Shown one piece after another: positions 8,508 through 15,372 of a stretch of 44,243 nt of DNA. The stretch spans positions 1-44,243 of the forward strand of contig NZ_CAJXIV010000023.1 of assembly GCF_913054185.1 (NCBI RefSeq), in the 5' to 3' direction. The number at the start of each line of letters is the position of its first letter. Position 1 is the stretch's first letter. The notes beneath the pieces are model-generated. The model saw only the letters and a program-made list of their open reading frames with translations, searched no databases and was not told the origin of the DNA. This stretch comes from an uncultured Shimia sp. Its GTDB lineage: Bacteria > Pseudomonadota > Alphaproteobacteria > Rhodobacterales > Rhodobacteraceae. The position numbers and the translations under genes were made by a program.

Positions 8508-9332
8508 TTAAGGCTGCGCAAACACGCAGCCATCTGAAATCAACTCCGGCGGTGTCATGCATAAGGCCCGTGCGACCTGAAACGCGGCAAGCACTTTGGG
8601 GACATAGGCGCGGGTCTCCGCATAAGGCGGCACCCCGGCGTGCTCTGCAATGCTGTTCTCCCCGGCATTATATCCGGCCAACACCAAAATAGGGTCGTCC
8701 TCAAATTTCTCCATAAGGAAATCGAGGAACCTCGCCCCCCCGGCAATATTGTCGGCCCCCGCAAAACTGTCTTCGACGCCAAAACGTGCGGCAGTGTCCG
8801 GCATCAATTGCATCAGCCCTTCCGCGCCCGCACCACTCACAGCATCCGACTTCCCCCCGGATTCCACCGCGATCACAGCCAACACCAACGCGGGCGAGAC
8901 CTGCGTGCCAATCGTGCTGCGCAGTATGTCGATGCCATGGCCCTGCACAATGGATTGCAATGTCGTCAAGCGCGGCGTGGGCACGCCGTGCCCTACAGGC
9001 GGCTTGGACACTTTGTTCAAAGCGTTCTCCAGACGACCGGGACCGGAATCATCTAAGTTTGGTGAGACCTCTTCCCAAAACCACGCCATCGCACCAACTG
9101 CGGCTTGAGACGGGGAGTCGCCTGCGGTGCCCGCGTCCTGCGCCTCCGGCACAACCACTGTTGGCGTGATCTGGACATTGATGCGGCTGCCCTGCCCTGG
9201 CTTGGGAGGCTTCACGCGTTTGGCCGAGAAATCGGGAAAAGGCTTGGGGGCCTCGGCAAAAGCCGACTCACTGGCCGCAAAACCTACCAAAACGGACAGC
9301 GCTGCGGCCCACACACTCTTTTGTACCAACAT
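8508..9332 (-). CDS. Secreted lytic transglycosylase (SLT domain)
   Basis: 274 residues. A signal peptide with a hydrophobic core at 8-20 probably ends at AFA-EA near residue 26. A proline-rich linker follows. The SLT domain spans about 135-260: catalytic E157 in AVIAVESGG, then GLMQLMP (172-178) and AGYNAG (219-224). These enzymes cleave peptidoglycan in the periplasm to give 1,6-anhydromuropeptides. The gene is divergent from the Tad pilus cluster. That is compatible with a role in opening the wall for the pilus, but this is inference from position; a general wall-turnover enzyme is equally possible. Confidence 0.92.
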   Translation of the reverse strand: MLVQKSVWAAALSVLVGFAASESAFAEAPKPFPDFSAKRVKPPKPGQGSRINVQITPTVVVPEAQDAGTAGDSPSQAAVGAMAWFWEEVSPNLDDSGPGRLENALNKVSKPPVGHGVPTPRLTTLQSIVQGHGIDILRSTIGTQVSPALVLAVIAVESGGKSDAVSGAGAEGLMQLMPDTAARFGVEDSFAGADNIAGGARFLDFLMEKFEDDPILVLAGYNAGENSIAEHAGVPPYAETRAYVPKVLAAFQVARALCMTPPELISDGCVFAQP

Positions 9333-9677
9333 GTTGATTGCCTGCTCAGGTCATTTTGCGCCAGTTTCGCAGATTTTGGGCATTCAGGCCAGTTTTGCTG
9401 CCTCATTGCTGCCCAAGTCTCCCGATTCGGCCCCAATCCCCTCACATTGGCAGCACCCATTAACAAGATATGAAGATTTATATTCCGATATTTCAGTCGG
9501 TTAAACGGAAAACAACAACAATCAGCATTTGATCCAAAATCGAACCACTTGCGCCCAATTCCCGCCCCATTCGAAGGGGATATTGCTGTCATACCAAGTC
9601 GAGCAGGCATGAGAGAGACACGCCAACGACGCCCGACACGGTGACACAAATTATCTGATCCTTTGGAGGGACACATC
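9333..9677 (+). promoter_or_regulatory. 345-bp upstream region of the flp/Tad cluster, with a CtrA-like site
   Basis: This is the gap between the divergent transglycosylase and first pilin genes. At 9460-9474 it holds TTAA-N7-TGAA, one base from the TTAA-N7-TTAA half-site pair of CtrA. At 9488-9503 there is a short CCG/CGG dyad. I could not assign a convincing -35/-10 pair. The pilin promoter should lie here because no gene upstream reads in the same direction. Confidence 0.35.
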
Positions 9678-9878
9678 ATGATCAAGTTTTTCAAAAACTT
9701 CCGTAAAGACGAAGCTGGCGCCGTAACTGTTGACTGGGTTGTTCTGACCGCAGCCGTTGTTGGCCTGGCCGTTGCAGCTTTCACCGCAATCGAAAGCACA
9801 ACTTCCACACTGACAACCGAAGCTGCCGTGGCTCTGAACGCTGCTGACGCATCTTCCGGCGCAATCGCCACCGAATAA
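9678..9878 (+). CDS. flp1: Flp-type pilin, copy 1
   Basis: 66 residues: a short basic leader, then the processing region DEAG-AVTVDW, then a hydrophobic helix (about 20-42) and a small A/T/S-rich tail ending ATE. Cleavage is predicted after G14, leaving a 52-residue mature pilin with D at +5 and W at +6; classical Flp pilins have E at +5 and Y or F at +6. The ATG at 9678 is preceded by GGAGGG. From 9705 to the stop the DNA is identical to copy 2. Flp pilins polymerise into the Tad adhesion pilus after cleavage by the CpaA peptidase, here at 20295-20828. Confidence 0.93.
   Translation: MIKFFKNFRKDEAGAVTVDWVVLTAAVVGLAVAAFTAIESTTSTLTTEAAVALNAADASSGAIATE
9705..9878 (+). repeat. 174-bp exact direct repeat, first copy (inside flp1)
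   Basis: Identical, including all silent positions and the stop codon, to 9987-10160. The first 27 bases of the two genes differ at four positions, and the flanking sequence is unrelated. This suggests recent duplication or gene conversion limited to the body of the gene. Confidence 0.97.
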
Positions 9879-9902
9879 TAGCAGCCTCGTTCTGCAGGGC
9901 GT

Positions 9903-9921
9903 GCAGGCCTGAATGGCCTGC
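9903..9921 (+). other. Hairpin between flp1 and flp2
   Basis: GCAGGCC and GGCCTGC pair around a 5-base loop, 25 bp after the flp1 stop. No T run follows, so it is unlikely to be an efficient terminator. It could stabilise or delimit the upstream pilin mRNA. Confidence 0.5.
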
Positions 9922-9959
9922 CCCCACTTACCAAACACATCTATTTCTGGAGTATTCCA

Positions 9960-10160
9960 ATGATCAAATTCATCAAAAACTTCCGCAAAGACGAAGCTGG
10001 CGCCGTAACTGTTGACTGGGTTGTTCTGACCGCAGCCGTTGTTGGCCTGGCCGTTGCAGCTTTCACCGCAATCGAAAGCACAACTTCCACACTGACAACC
10101 GAAGCTGCCGTGGCTCTGAACGCTGCTGACGCATCTTCCGGCGCAATCGCCACCGAATAA
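9960..10160 (+). CDS. flp2: Flp-type pilin, copy 2
   Basis: 66 residues, differing from copy 1 only at residue 5 (I instead of F). The mature pilin, predicted to begin after G14 of DEAG-AVTVDW, is therefore identical in sequence, and only the leader differs. It has its own upstream gap of about 80 bp and ends 15 bp before a strong intrinsic terminator. The likely effect is a doubled dose of the main pilin; antigenic variation is not supported because the products are the same. Confidence 0.93.
   Translation: MIKFIKNFRKDEAGAVTVDWVVLTAAVVGLAVAAFTAIESTTSTLTTEAAVALNAADASSGAIATE
9987..10160 (+). repeat. 174-bp exact direct repeat, second copy (inside flp2)
   Basis: Partner of 9705-9878. The offset between copies is 282 bp. 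Homologous recombination between them would delete one pilin gene and leave a single intact copy. Confidence 0.97.
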
Positions 10161-10175
10161 TTCGGATGAGTTTCT

Positions 10176-10206
10176 AAAAAGGGCGCGATTATTGCGCCCT
10201 TTTTCC
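10176..10206 (+). terminator. Intrinsic terminator after flp2
   Basis: A perfect stem of AAAAAGGGCGC with its complement around a 7-base loop, ending in a T run. It separates the two near-identical pilins from flp3 and all the assembly genes, so transcription beyond it needs read-through or another promoter. Confidence 0.9.
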
Positions 10207-10246
10207 CAAACCGAGGGCCTCCCTCATCTATTGCTGGAGAACGCAC

Positions 10247-10447
10247 ATGAAACCGTTCATCAAAAACTTCCGCAAAGACGAAGCCGGCGCAGTCACAGTT
10301 GACTGGGTTGTGCTGACCGCGGGCATCGTGGGGCTGGCCGTCGTAGTGTTTGCTGCCATTGAATCCGCAACTGCGACACCGGTGACCGCCGCAGCCGTCA
10401 CAATCAACGGTGCTGACGCAAACACAGCTGCCTTTGCAACTGAGTAA
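10247..10447 (+). CDS. flp3: Flp-type pilin, copy 3 (divergent)
   Basis: 66 residues. The leader and processing region (KNFRKDEAG-AVTVDWVVLTA) match copies 1 and 2, but the helix end and tail diverge: GIVGLAVVVF replaces AVVGLAVAAF, and the tail is rich in T, P and V. The ATE ending is kept. It may be a minor or alternative pilin. It lies between two terminators, so its mRNA is probably monocistronic or made by read-through. GGAGA precedes the ATG by seven bases. Confidence 0.92.
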   Translation: MKPFIKNFRKDEAGAVTVDWVVLTAGIVGLAVVVFAAIESATATPVTAAAVTINGADANTAAFATE

Positions 10448-10456
10448 ACACCGATT

Positions 10457-10470
10457 CTCAAATATTTGAG
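10457..10470. promoter_or_regulatory. 14-bp perfect palindrome after flp3
   Basis: CTCAAATATTTGAG is fully self-complementary. It lies 9 bp after the flp3 stop and just before the terminator. It could be a protein site or part of the mRNA 3' end; nothing decides between them. Confidence 0.3.
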
Positions 10471-10476
10471 CTTTGC

Positions 10477-10510
10477 ACAGGCGCCCAGAACGGGTCGCCT
10501 GTTTGCGTTT
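10477..10510 (+). terminator. Intrinsic terminator after flp3
   Basis: ACAGGCG-CCC pairs with GGG-CGCCTGT around AGAAC with one bulged T, followed by an interrupted T run. It ends the flp3 transcript before cpaB. Confidence 0.75.
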
Positions 10511-10647
10511 TGATGGCACAGCTGTTTCCGATTGCCCTCAAACCAGCGCCGTGGCTCCCAGAATTCGCCACATTTGCCACTCAGACTGACCCATGAACCA
10601 TTCCCATTGCGCCCTTTGCGCGGGGATCAACATACGAGGTGGAACCC

Positions 10648-11517
10648 ATGCGTGCTATTTTTGCAGCCGTTATGCTTTTTGGATTGGGGATCGCTGGATT
10701 CGCGGTCTACATGGCGCAGAATTATATCAAGGGCTACGAAAACGCCCTGGAACAGCAAAAAACCGAAAGCCCAACCGTTGAGTTGGTGGACGGGTATGTT
10801 GTTGCGCGCCCAATGAAATTTGGCGAAAAGCTCGCTCTGAAAGATGTGCGCCGCGTACAGTGGCCCAAAAAAGCCGCTCCCGAAGGCATGTTCACAGACG
10901 CCGAAGTGTTGTTCCCAGACGGCAACAATCGGCAGCGCGTGATTTTGCGCTCCATGGAGAAAGGCGAGATCCTGCTGGCAGCCAAGGTCACAGAACCTGA
11001 CGAAGAAGCTGGCATCACCTCGCGCCTGAAAAATGGGGAGCGCGCCTTTACCATCAAAGTTGACGTGACCAGCGGTGTCTCCGGGCACATCCGTCCAGGT
11101 GACCGCGTGGACATCTATTGGACCGGCCGCATTGAGCGTGACGAAACCAACCGTGGTGAGTTCACCAAGCTGATTCAAGCCAACGTGAAGTTGGTTGCCG
11201 TGGATCAGTCGGTGAACGAAGAGCAAGCGGAAGCCAAAGTTGCTCGCACCGTCACCGTCGCCGCCACAACCGAACAGGTGCCAGCCCTGACCCAGGCGCA
11301 AAGCTCCGGTCGCCTGTCCCTGTCCTTGGTAGGCGCAAACGACAACACCGTTGCGGAAGTCATCGAGGTGGATCAACGCATGTTGCTTGGCATCGAAGAG
11401 GTGGAAGACGCCCCGGAAGTACGAAAGATTGTCCAGGTTCAACAGCCAAAAGTCTGCACAATCAAGAACCGCAAAGGCGCACAGGTTGTGGAAATTCCGA
11501 TCCCCTGCACCAACTGA
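10648..11517 (+). CDS. cpaB: CpaB/RcpC, Flp pilus assembly protein
   Basis: 289 residues from the ATG at 10648 (GAGGTGG six bases upstream; a GTG nine bases earlier is less likely). An N-terminal membrane helix is followed by a SAF-like domain (RPMKFGEKLALKDVRRVQWP) and the RcpC region containing SGHIRPGDRVDIYW. Two cysteines lie near the C-terminus. CpaB sits in the periplasm with the secretin and is needed for Tad pilus assembly. It follows the pilins and precedes cpaC, as in other Tad loci, but is fenced by terminators on both sides. Confidence 0.93.
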   Translation: MRAIFAAVMLFGLGIAGFAVYMAQNYIKGYENALEQQKTESPTVELVDGYVVARPMKFGEKLALKDVRRVQWPKKAAPEGMFTDAEVLFPDGNNRQRVILRSMEKGEILLAAKVTEPDEEAGITSRLKNGERAFTIKVDVTSGVSGHIRPGDRVDIYWTGRIERDETNRGEFTKLIQANVKLVAVDQSVNEEQAEAKVARTVTVAATTEQVPALTQAQSSGRLSLSLVGANDNTVAEVIEVDQRMLLGIEEVEDAPEVRKIVQVQQPKVCTIKNRKGAQVVEIPIPCTN

Positions 11518-11552
11518 CGCAAATTTTAACGATCTGATCGTAGTACAATTTT

Positions 11553-11590
11553 CAAAGGCGCCACCACCTCGGGCGCCTTTGTTTGTTTGA
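11553..11590 (+). terminator. Intrinsic terminator after cpaB
   Basis: CAAAGGCGCC and GGCGCCTTTG form a 10-bp stem around a 9-base loop. A T-rich tract (TTTGTTTG) follows. Confidence 0.85.
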
Positions 11591-11612
11591 CCAAAGCCAA
11601 CTTAATCCCTGA

Positions 11613-11642
11613 CTGCCCTGTGACACTTGTCCCACAGGGCAG
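11613..11642 (+). other. Second strong hairpin between cpaB and cpaC
   Basis: CTGCCCTGTG and CACAGGGCAG form a perfect 10-bp stem with a 10-base loop, about 20 bp after the cpaB terminator and 118 bp before cpaC. It has no T run. It may be an operator or a 5'-leader structure of the cpaC transcript. Confidence 0.5.
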
Positions 11643-11760
11643 CGCCTCAACAAACCGCCGGAACCCTTTGATTCTTGCAATATTTCGACACTTGGCGCAG
11701 AGTGGCTGAAAATGTGGGCAAAAGACCCGCGAACCGAGGCGTGATCGAGAGGCAGGTCAC

Positions 11761-13161
11761 ATGACACTAAAAAGTATTTTTGGGGCGGCCCTTTTGGGAG
11801 TCGCCGTTGGGGTTTTGCCAATGATGGCACCCCCGTCATTCGCGGATTCTCTGCGTGTGGTGCGAAGTGGAACATCCTCTTCGCTCAGCGTGCCGATGAA
11901 CCGCGCGGTTGTGGTGGAAAGCGACGTTCCTTTTGCGGAACTGTCCATTGCCAACCCAGCCATTGCGGACATCTCGTCGCTGTCAGACCGCACCATCTAC
12001 GTGCTTGGCAAATCGCCGGGACGGACCACGCTGACCTTGTTGGATGCCACTGGCAAACTCATCACCAACGTGGACGTGCGTGTGGCGCCGGATCTCTCAG
12101 AGTTCAAAGAACGCCTGAAGCAAATCTTGCCCAACGAAAAAATCGACGTGCGCTCGGCCAACGATGGCATCGTTATGTCTGGCACGGTATCTTCCTCGCA
12201 ACGCCTGCAACGGGCGCTGGATTTGGCGGAACGCTACGCACCGGAACGCGTGTCCAACCTGATGGTTGTTGGCGGTGTGCAACAGGTCATGCTGAAAGTG
12301 CGCTTTGCAGAGATGCAGCGCAGCGTGTCCAAAGCACTGTCGACCGACTTCCAGATTACCGGAAACGGAAACATCCTGCAGACCGGCTTCTTTAATCAGC
12401 CAGTTGACGCCACAACCGGACAGCGGCCCCTCAATCCTGGCACCCGCGGTGCTGGTTTGTTTAACTTGAATGCGGGCGCCTTCGAAATCAATCTGATGAT
12501 CCAAGCGCTGGAAAGCAAAGGCATGGTACGCACCCTTGCGGAACCAAACCTCTCCGCGCTGTCCGGCCAAGAGGCAAAGTTCCTCGCCGGTGGGGAATAC
12601 CCCATCCCAGTGGCGCAAGACGGTGGCGAAATCTCTGTTGAGTTCAAACCCTTTGGTGTCGAGCTCAACTTTGTGCCCCGCGTTGTCGATGGCGACCTGA
12701 TCAATTTGGAATTGGCCACCGCCGTGTCCGCACTGGATGAAGCCAATGGCTACAACGACGGCACCGTATCCATTGCAGCCTTTAGCCGCCGCGAAACCTC
12801 GACCACCGTCGAAATGCGCGACGGGGAAAGCTTTGCGATTGCCGGTCTGTTGCAGGACAACTTCCTGGACAACAACGCGCAGCTGCCTTGGCTTGGTGAT
12901 GTGCCGGTTTTGGGCACCTTGTTCCGCAGCGCCGACTACTCCCGCTCCCAGTCCGAACTGGTTGTGATCGTGACCGCTCATTTGGTCACGCCAACCCGTG
13001 GCGAAGCACTTGCTCTGCCAACGGACCGGATCAAACCACCTACCGAGCAGGAACTGTTCCTGTTTGGTCATGTCACCAGCGGTGCCAAAAAGCAGCGCGG
13101 GGCGGCTGGCGAAGTTGCCAAACAAGACTTCACCGGCTCCTACGGCTACGTGATGGACTAA
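11761..13161 (+). CDS. cpaC: CpaC/RcpA, outer-membrane secretin of the Tad system
   Basis: 466 residues with a signal peptide ending near residue 28 (PPSFA-DS). The N-terminal pilus-secretin domain and a BON-like segment (about 100-165) come first. The secretin domain (about 240-425) contains VRTLAEPNLSALSGQEAKF, EYPIPV and the VPVLGTLFRS...SELVVIVTAHLV signature. It forms the outer-membrane ring through which the Flp pilus leaves. GAGG lies about ten bases before the ATG. The OmpA-like lipoprotein gene starts 14 bp downstream, so the two are co-transcribed. Confidence 0.95.
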   Translation: MTLKSIFGAALLGVAVGVLPMMAPPSFADSLRVVRSGTSSSLSVPMNRAVVVESDVPFAELSIANPAIADISSLSDRTIYVLGKSPGRTTLTLLDATGKLITNVDVRVAPDLSEFKERLKQILPNEKIDVRSANDGIVMSGTVSSSQRLQRALDLAERYAPERVSNLMVVGGVQQVMLKVRFAEMQRSVSKALSTDFQITGNGNILQTGFFNQPVDATTGQRPLNPGTRGAGLFNLNAGAFEINLMIQALESKGMVRTLAEPNLSALSGQEAKFLAGGEYPIPVAQDGGEISVEFKPFGVELNFVPRVVDGDLINLELATAVSALDEANGYNDGTVSIAAFSRRETSTTVEMRDGESFAIAGLLQDNFLDNNAQLPWLGDVPVLGTLFRSADYSRSQSELVVIVTAHLVTPTRGEALALPTDRIKPPTEQELFLFGHVTSGAKKQRGAAGEVAKQDFTGSYGYVMD

Positions 13162-13175
13162 GGAAAGGCTGAGAC

Positions 13176-13832
13176 ATGTATCAAAAACTCGCCGCACTTG
13201 CCCTGCTGTTGATCACCGCCTGTTCAGACGGTGACAACAGCGCAGTGCCCTCTTGGGTCCGTGAATCCGGCTCCGTCATTGACAGTGGAACCTTTGGATC
13301 AGCAACATCCAACAACATTGGCATTCAAAATGGCGATAAGTCATACGTACTAAGCCTCGCCACCCGATTTGCCGAAGAAGTGCCAACCATGGTGAACTTC
13401 GACTTTGACAGCGCTGTGCTTGACCAAAACGCGCGGACCGTTCTGCGCCAGCAAGCCGAATGGATCCGTCAATTCCCGGAAGTGCGCTTTAAAGTCTACG
13501 GACACACGGACGCAGTGGGCAGCAACAGCTACAATAAGTCACTTGGTATGCGCCGCGCGCGCGCCGTTGTGTCTTACCTGTCCAGTCAAGGCATCGGCCG
13601 CAATCGACTGGAAGCCGTTGTGTCTCTTGGTAAAACCCAACCGCTGATTGCAACCGGAAACCGCGAGCGGCGTAACCGCCGTACTGTAACCGAAGTCACC
13701 GGTTTTGTGTCTAAACATCCAAACATCCTGGATGGGCGCTATGCCTCGGTCATCTACCGCGAGTATGTCGCAAGCGCGATTCCACCCGCCAAGATCACTG
13801 GCTTGTCATTGACCGGCGGCGGCGGCGAATAA
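13176..13832 (+). CDS. OmpA-family lipoprotein of the Tad locus
   Basis: 218 residues. A lipoprotein signal peptide ends in the lipobox LITAC with acylated C16. An OmpA C-terminal peptidoglycan-binding domain follows (about 75-185): NFDFDSAVLDQNA, YGHTDAVGSNSYN-x-SLGMRRA, and NRRTVTEV at its end. It occupies the place of cpaD, the usual small lipoprotein of Tad loci. It could anchor the secretin to the cell wall or act as its pilotin; this is inferred from position and domain. AAGGAAAGG precedes the ATG, and a terminator follows within 30 bp. Confidence 0.9.
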   Translation: MYQKLAALALLLITACSDGDNSAVPSWVRESGSVIDSGTFGSATSNNIGIQNGDKSYVLSLATRFAEEVPTMVNFDFDSAVLDQNARTVLRQQAEWIRQFPEVRFKVYGHTDAVGSNSYNKSLGMRRARAVVSYLSSQGIGRNRLEAVVSLGKTQPLIATGNRERRNRRTVTEVTGFVSKHPNILDGRYASVIYREYVASAIPPAKITGLSLTGGGGE

Positions 13833-13858
13833 CACATACAAATCAAAGCACTAACAAG

Positions 13859-13886
13859 AGCCGGCCCCTGGGTCGGCTTTTTTGCG
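13859..13886 (+). terminator. Intrinsic terminator after the OmpA-like gene
   Basis: AGCCGGCC and GGTCGGCT pair, with one G-U, around a short loop, followed by six T. It separates cpaC-ompA from cpaE and the motor genes. Confidence 0.88.
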
Positions 13887-14118
13887 TTTCAGAAACGATC
13901 CGTCACATTTGAGAGGATCGTCGCACAATACCGCACAATTTCGGCTTTTTGGCCCCAATGTTGCCCAAGTTGGGGGTGATCTTCATTCCCGAGGCAAAGT
14001 GTGTCTGACGCGAGTCGGGCCGCCGGCAATCGGGGTGATTGACGGGCCAATGCCAAAAGAGGTGGGCACCTCTGCACAACAACAGGCGCAAGATGCGCCA
14101 GAGGACTTGAGGCTGAAG

Positions 14119-15357
14119 ATGAGTAGCGAAGCGCTGCAAACCGATCAAAATCCAATCCTGGCATGTACAATCTGCCGGGATGTGCAGAATTTTGAACTTC
14201 TGATCGTGGATATGGAAGAAGCTCTTGGGGAACAATGGGGCGACCTCGGCTTTGAGGATGCCGTGCCATTCATGGCGCAACCCGAAGCGGAGCAGCTTGA
14301 ATTCATTGCCATCGCGATGGATGACATGGATGAGGATTCGCTGGATGAGCTCACCGAGATCATCACAGAGGCACGCAACCGCAACATTCGCACACTTTTG
14401 ATCGCTGAGGACGTGACCCCTGCGTCTTTGCACACATTGCTGCGCCACGGCGCCGATGAGTTTATCCCCTACCCGATTCCGCCCGGCGAATTGCAAGCCG
14501 CCATCGACAAAATTCGCGCCGCCGCCAAGGCCGCCGAGATTCCTGCAGCATCACAAGTGAAGCTGGCCGCCACCGAAGATTCACGTGAAGGCGTGTTGAT
14601 CGCAGTGCACGGCCTTGCCGGAGGCACAGGCGCCACCACTTTGGCGACCAACCTTGGTTGGGAATTGGCCACAACAGGCAAAGATGCCCCCAGCGTATGC
14701 CTGGTGGATTTGGATCTCCAGTTTGGCACCATGTCGACATATCTGGACATGCCACGGCCAGATGCTGTGTTTGAGCTTCTGACAGACACCGAAAGCATGG
14801 ATAGCGAGAGCTTTGGCCAGGCGTTGCAAACTTACGAAGAGACGCTGCATGTTCTGACGGCCCCTGCCGAGATCATTCCCTTGGATCTTGTCAGCCCAGA
14901 TGACATTGCACGCATGTTGGAGATGGCGCGCAAACACTATGATTATGTGATTGTCGACATGCCATCAACGCTGGTGCAGTGGTCTGAAGTCGTGCTGCAG
15001 GCGGCTCATGTCTACTTTGCCACCATGGAAATCGACATGCGTTCGGCACAAAACGCCATGCGCCTTAAGCGGGCGTTGCAGGCTGAAGACCTGCCATTTG
15101 AAAAACTGCGCTATGTCATGAACCGGGCACCGAAATTTACCGATCTGGCTGGCAAAAGCCGCGTGAAACGTCTGGCGGAAAGCCTGGGCATCTCGATCGA
15201 TTTGAACATGCCGGATGGCGGCAAACAGGTGACCCAATCTTCGGATCACGGCCAACCTCTCGCCATCAGCGCTGCGAAAAATCCGCTGCGCAAAGAAATT
15301 GCCAAACTCGCCGCCAGCCTGCACGCGCTGGATCAATCCAGCGAAAAAGCCGCGTAA
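14119..15357 (+). CDS. cpaE: CpaE/TadZ, pilus localisation ATPase
   Basis: 412 residues from the ATG at 14119 (GAGG about seven bases upstream). The frame is open back to the terminator at 13886, but the upstream part looks non-coding and the chosen start gives the expected N-terminal receiver-like domain (about 12-125). The MinD/ParA-like domain has a deviant Walker A, GLAGGTGATT at 165-174, lacking both usual lysines, as is common in CpaE/TadZ. VDLDLQFG (196-203) matches the Walker A-prime region. CpaE places the pilus machine, often at a pole. It starts the second transcription block, cpaE-cpaF-tadB-tadC. Confidence 0.92.
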   Translation: MSSEALQTDQNPILACTICRDVQNFELLIVDMEEALGEQWGDLGFEDAVPFMAQPEAEQLEFIAIAMDDMDEDSLDELTEIITEARNRNIRTLLIAEDVTPASLHTLLRHGADEFIPYPIPPGELQAAIDKIRAAAKAAEIPAASQVKLAATEDSREGVLIAVHGLAGGTGATTLATNLGWELATTGKDAPSVCLVDLDLQFGTMSTYLDMPRPDAVFELLTDTESMDSESFGQALQTYEETLHVLTAPAEIIPLDLVSPDDIARMLEMARKHYDYVIVDMPSTLVQWSEVVLQAAHVYFATMEIDMRSAQNAMRLKRALQAEDLPFEKLRYVMNRAPKFTDLAGKSRVKRLAESLGISIDLNMPDGGKQVTQSSDHGQPLAISAAKNPLRKEIAKLAASLHALDQSSEKAA

Positions 15358-15372
15358 CAAAGGACCGTCGTA

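Noticed and set aside
9678-10447. CRISPR-like or transposon repeat in the tandem pilin array
   Set aside because: The repeat is coding sequence of paralogous pilin genes. There are no spacers, terminal inverted repeats or transposase.
12097-13197. 366-codon minus-strand frame opposite cpaC
   Set aside because: Antisense to the secretin and without a plausible start or family. It is a shadow frame.
13882-14118. N-terminal extension of CpaE in the same open frame
   Set aside because: The extra codons start inside the terminator of the preceding gene, show no conserved pattern, and the ATG at 14119 has a ribosome binding site.
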